Positions 5,623 to 6,442 of a stretch of 6,442 nucleotides of DNA are shown piece by piece (positions within the stretch are counted from its first letter, which is position 1; each line of letters begins with the position of its first letter). Source of the DNA: an uncultured Kineosporia sp. (GTDB lineage Bacteria > Actinomycetota > Actinomycetes > Actinomycetales > Kineosporiaceae); assembly GCA_937859855.1 (NCBI GenBank), contig CALMAR010000384.1, positions 1 through 6,442 on the forward strand. Direction: 5' to 3'. The notes beneath the pieces are model-generated. The model did no database searches. It saw only the letters and a list, made by a program, of their open reading frames with translations, and was not told the DNA's origin. The translations under genes were made by a program, and so were the position numbers.

Positions 5623-6442
5623 TCAGCGGATCGCGGACGGGATCACGCCACTCAGTTCGCCGTCATAGCTGCGCACCTCGTTCGCTGCGGTCATGAACGG
5701 CGCGACCGCCGCGCGGGTCAGCCGCTTCACCTGGCTCCCGTCGTCGAAGCCGTGATGGTCGCAGCCGGAGTAGCGCAGCACCGTTTCCCGGCGCATCGTT
5801 CCCGCCGCGTCCTGGCCGTAGCCGATCCGTAGCACGATCACCTCGTCGCCGTAGGCGTAGTCCTTGGCGCAGGACGCCGGAGCATTCGGGCCGCCGCCGC
5901 CAGGCGCGTCCTGGATCGCCGGGATCGCGGCGGCGGCGCTGGAGCCGGTGATAAGCAACGAGGAGAACAGCGAGGAGCCAGCCGATGAGCCAGCCGATGA
6001 GCCCGGCTGAGGCAGCGCATACCGGCAGGCGCTGATCGTGGTGACCGGGGAGCGGTCAGGACCGGGATGGGCCGCAGGCCGCCAGCCAGGAGCGGCGGTG
6101 ATCGGATGGCTGACCGGGCAGCCATCGGCGTCGACGCGGATGATGTGAACGGTGTCCGCGATCCTGGCCCGGAGTGACGCAGCCGCCTGAATGGTGACCC
6201 TGACCTGGCCCTGGTTGATGGTGAGCCGGTCACCGCCGGCTGGCCCGCTCCGGCTCGGGGTGTCACCGGCGCCGCTCCTGCCACTGCCAGCCGCGACCGG
6301 CCTGGCGACTGGATGGCGCTCATCCAGCTCGTCGAACCAGACGAAGGTGCCGCCGTGCTCAAGGGTGGCGCCCGGGTCGGCTCCTCGACCGGGGGCCGCG
6401 CAGCCGATGGCCGCGACCGGGCCGGGCCGCCCGACGTAGGGC
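5623..6442 (-). CDS. Uncharacterised, probably exported protein (N-terminus beyond the window)
   Basis: The minus-strand frame is open from the right edge to a TGA at 5625-5623, giving 272 residues. The only start-like codon inside is a TTG at 5958, which would cut the protein in two, so the true start lies outside the window. I do not recognise the family. There are five cysteines, at 14, 108, 139 (ACRYALP), 191 (ASCAKD) and 227 ([12 protein letters not shown]). The rest is Gly/Ser/Ala/Pro-rich linkers around two more ordered parts, about 73-143 and 190-250. Odd, spaced cysteines with low-complexity linkers suit a secreted or surface protein. VAAIGC at 9-14 followed by [10 protein letters not shown] loosely resembles a lipobox and linker, but an Arg nine residues before the Cys makes the hydrophobic stretch short. 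A Ser-Ser-Ala-Gly repeat lies at 148-157. Third positions are mostly G/C, supporting this frame over overlapping ones. It lies 103 nt upstream of lepA on the same strand. Confidence 0.7.
   Translation of the reverse strand, partial: PYVGRPGPVAAIGCAAPGRGADPGATLEHGGTFVWFDELDERHPVARPVAAGSGRSGAGDTPSRSGPAGGDRLTINQGQVRVTIQAAASLRARIADTVHIIRVDADGCPVSHPITAAPGWRPAAHPGPDRSPVTTISACRYALPQPGSSAGSSAGSSLFSSLLITGSSAAAAIPAIQDAPGGGGPNAPASCAKDYAYGDEVIVLRIGYGQDAAGTMRRETVLRYSGCDHHGFDDGSQVKRLTRAAVAPFMTAANEVRSYDGELSGVIPSAIR
5975..6003 (-). repeat. 12-bp tandem repeat, two copies plus five bases
   Basis: On the plus strand the unit gagccagccgat occurs at 5975-5986 and 5987-5998 without mismatch and continues as gagcc to 6003. 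It lies inside the unknown exported protein gene and encodes the Ser-Ala-Gly-Ser linker. A 12-bp unit keeps the frame, so copy number could vary without breaking the protein. Confidence 0.75.

Noticed and set aside
5623..5958. A 111-residue protein starting at the TTG at 5958
   Set aside because: The same frame is open without a stop to the window edge, with coding-like third positions, so the TTG is an internal leucine and not a start.
5838..6362. 174-codon minus-strand frame overlapping the unknown exported protein gene
   Set aside because: It is Ser/Arg/Pro-dominated and out of frame with the 272-codon open frame, which has better codon-position bias and more ordered residues.
1..6442. 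Mobile element, CRISPR array, toxin-antitoxin, phage-defence or biosynthetic cluster
   Set aside because: I see no transposase, integrase, direct-repeat array, nuclease pair or modular enzyme. Every long gene but one is a known housekeeping or common family.

Overview
The window is high-GC DNA (about two-thirds G+C by eye, with strongly G/C-biased third codon positions) that reads as the chromosome of an actinobacterium. Tightly packed genes, GTG starts, GAGG-type ribosome binding sites, an actinobacterial-style LepA and a small PLDc_N membrane protein all fit this. I see no rRNA, tRNA, CRISPR array, insertion sequence, phage gene or attachment site.

Layout, left to right. The last 25 codons of a plus-strand gene end at 80. 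Four nucleotides later begins the 3' end of hemW (minus strand, 85-1299), a radical SAM heme chaperone. Upstream of hemW on the same strand are a YiiM-like MOSC-domain protein (1303-1977, 3 nt from hemW, probably translationally coupled) and a small two-helix PLDc_N membrane protein (2020-2421). These three look like one transcription unit. A divergent intergenic region (2422-2642) separates them from a plus-strand aldo/keto reductase (start reassigned to 2643, end 3656). The reductase runs tail to tail, 3 nt apart, into lepA (elongation factor 4, minus strand, 3660 to about 5519). Upstream of lepA, on the same strand, is a cysteine-bearing, probably exported protein of unknown function. Its frame is open from its stop at 5623 to the right edge of the window, so its N-terminus is missing here.

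lepA and hemW are close neighbours in many bacteria. Here they share a strand and order but have three other genes between them, one of them on the opposite strand. The roles are otherwise unrelated: back-translocation or assembly on ribosomes (LepA), heme delivery (HemW), possibly detoxification or sulfur/metal carrier chemistry (MOSC), and NADPH-dependent carbonyl reduction (aldo/keto reductase).

Overall this is an ordinary housekeeping region, and I find no evidence for an undescribed system. The items most worth a second look are a coding-like 36-codon frame without a normal start just upstream of the PLDc_N gene, and the uncharacterised exported protein upstream of lepA, with its Ser/Gly repeat and possible lipobox near the window edge.
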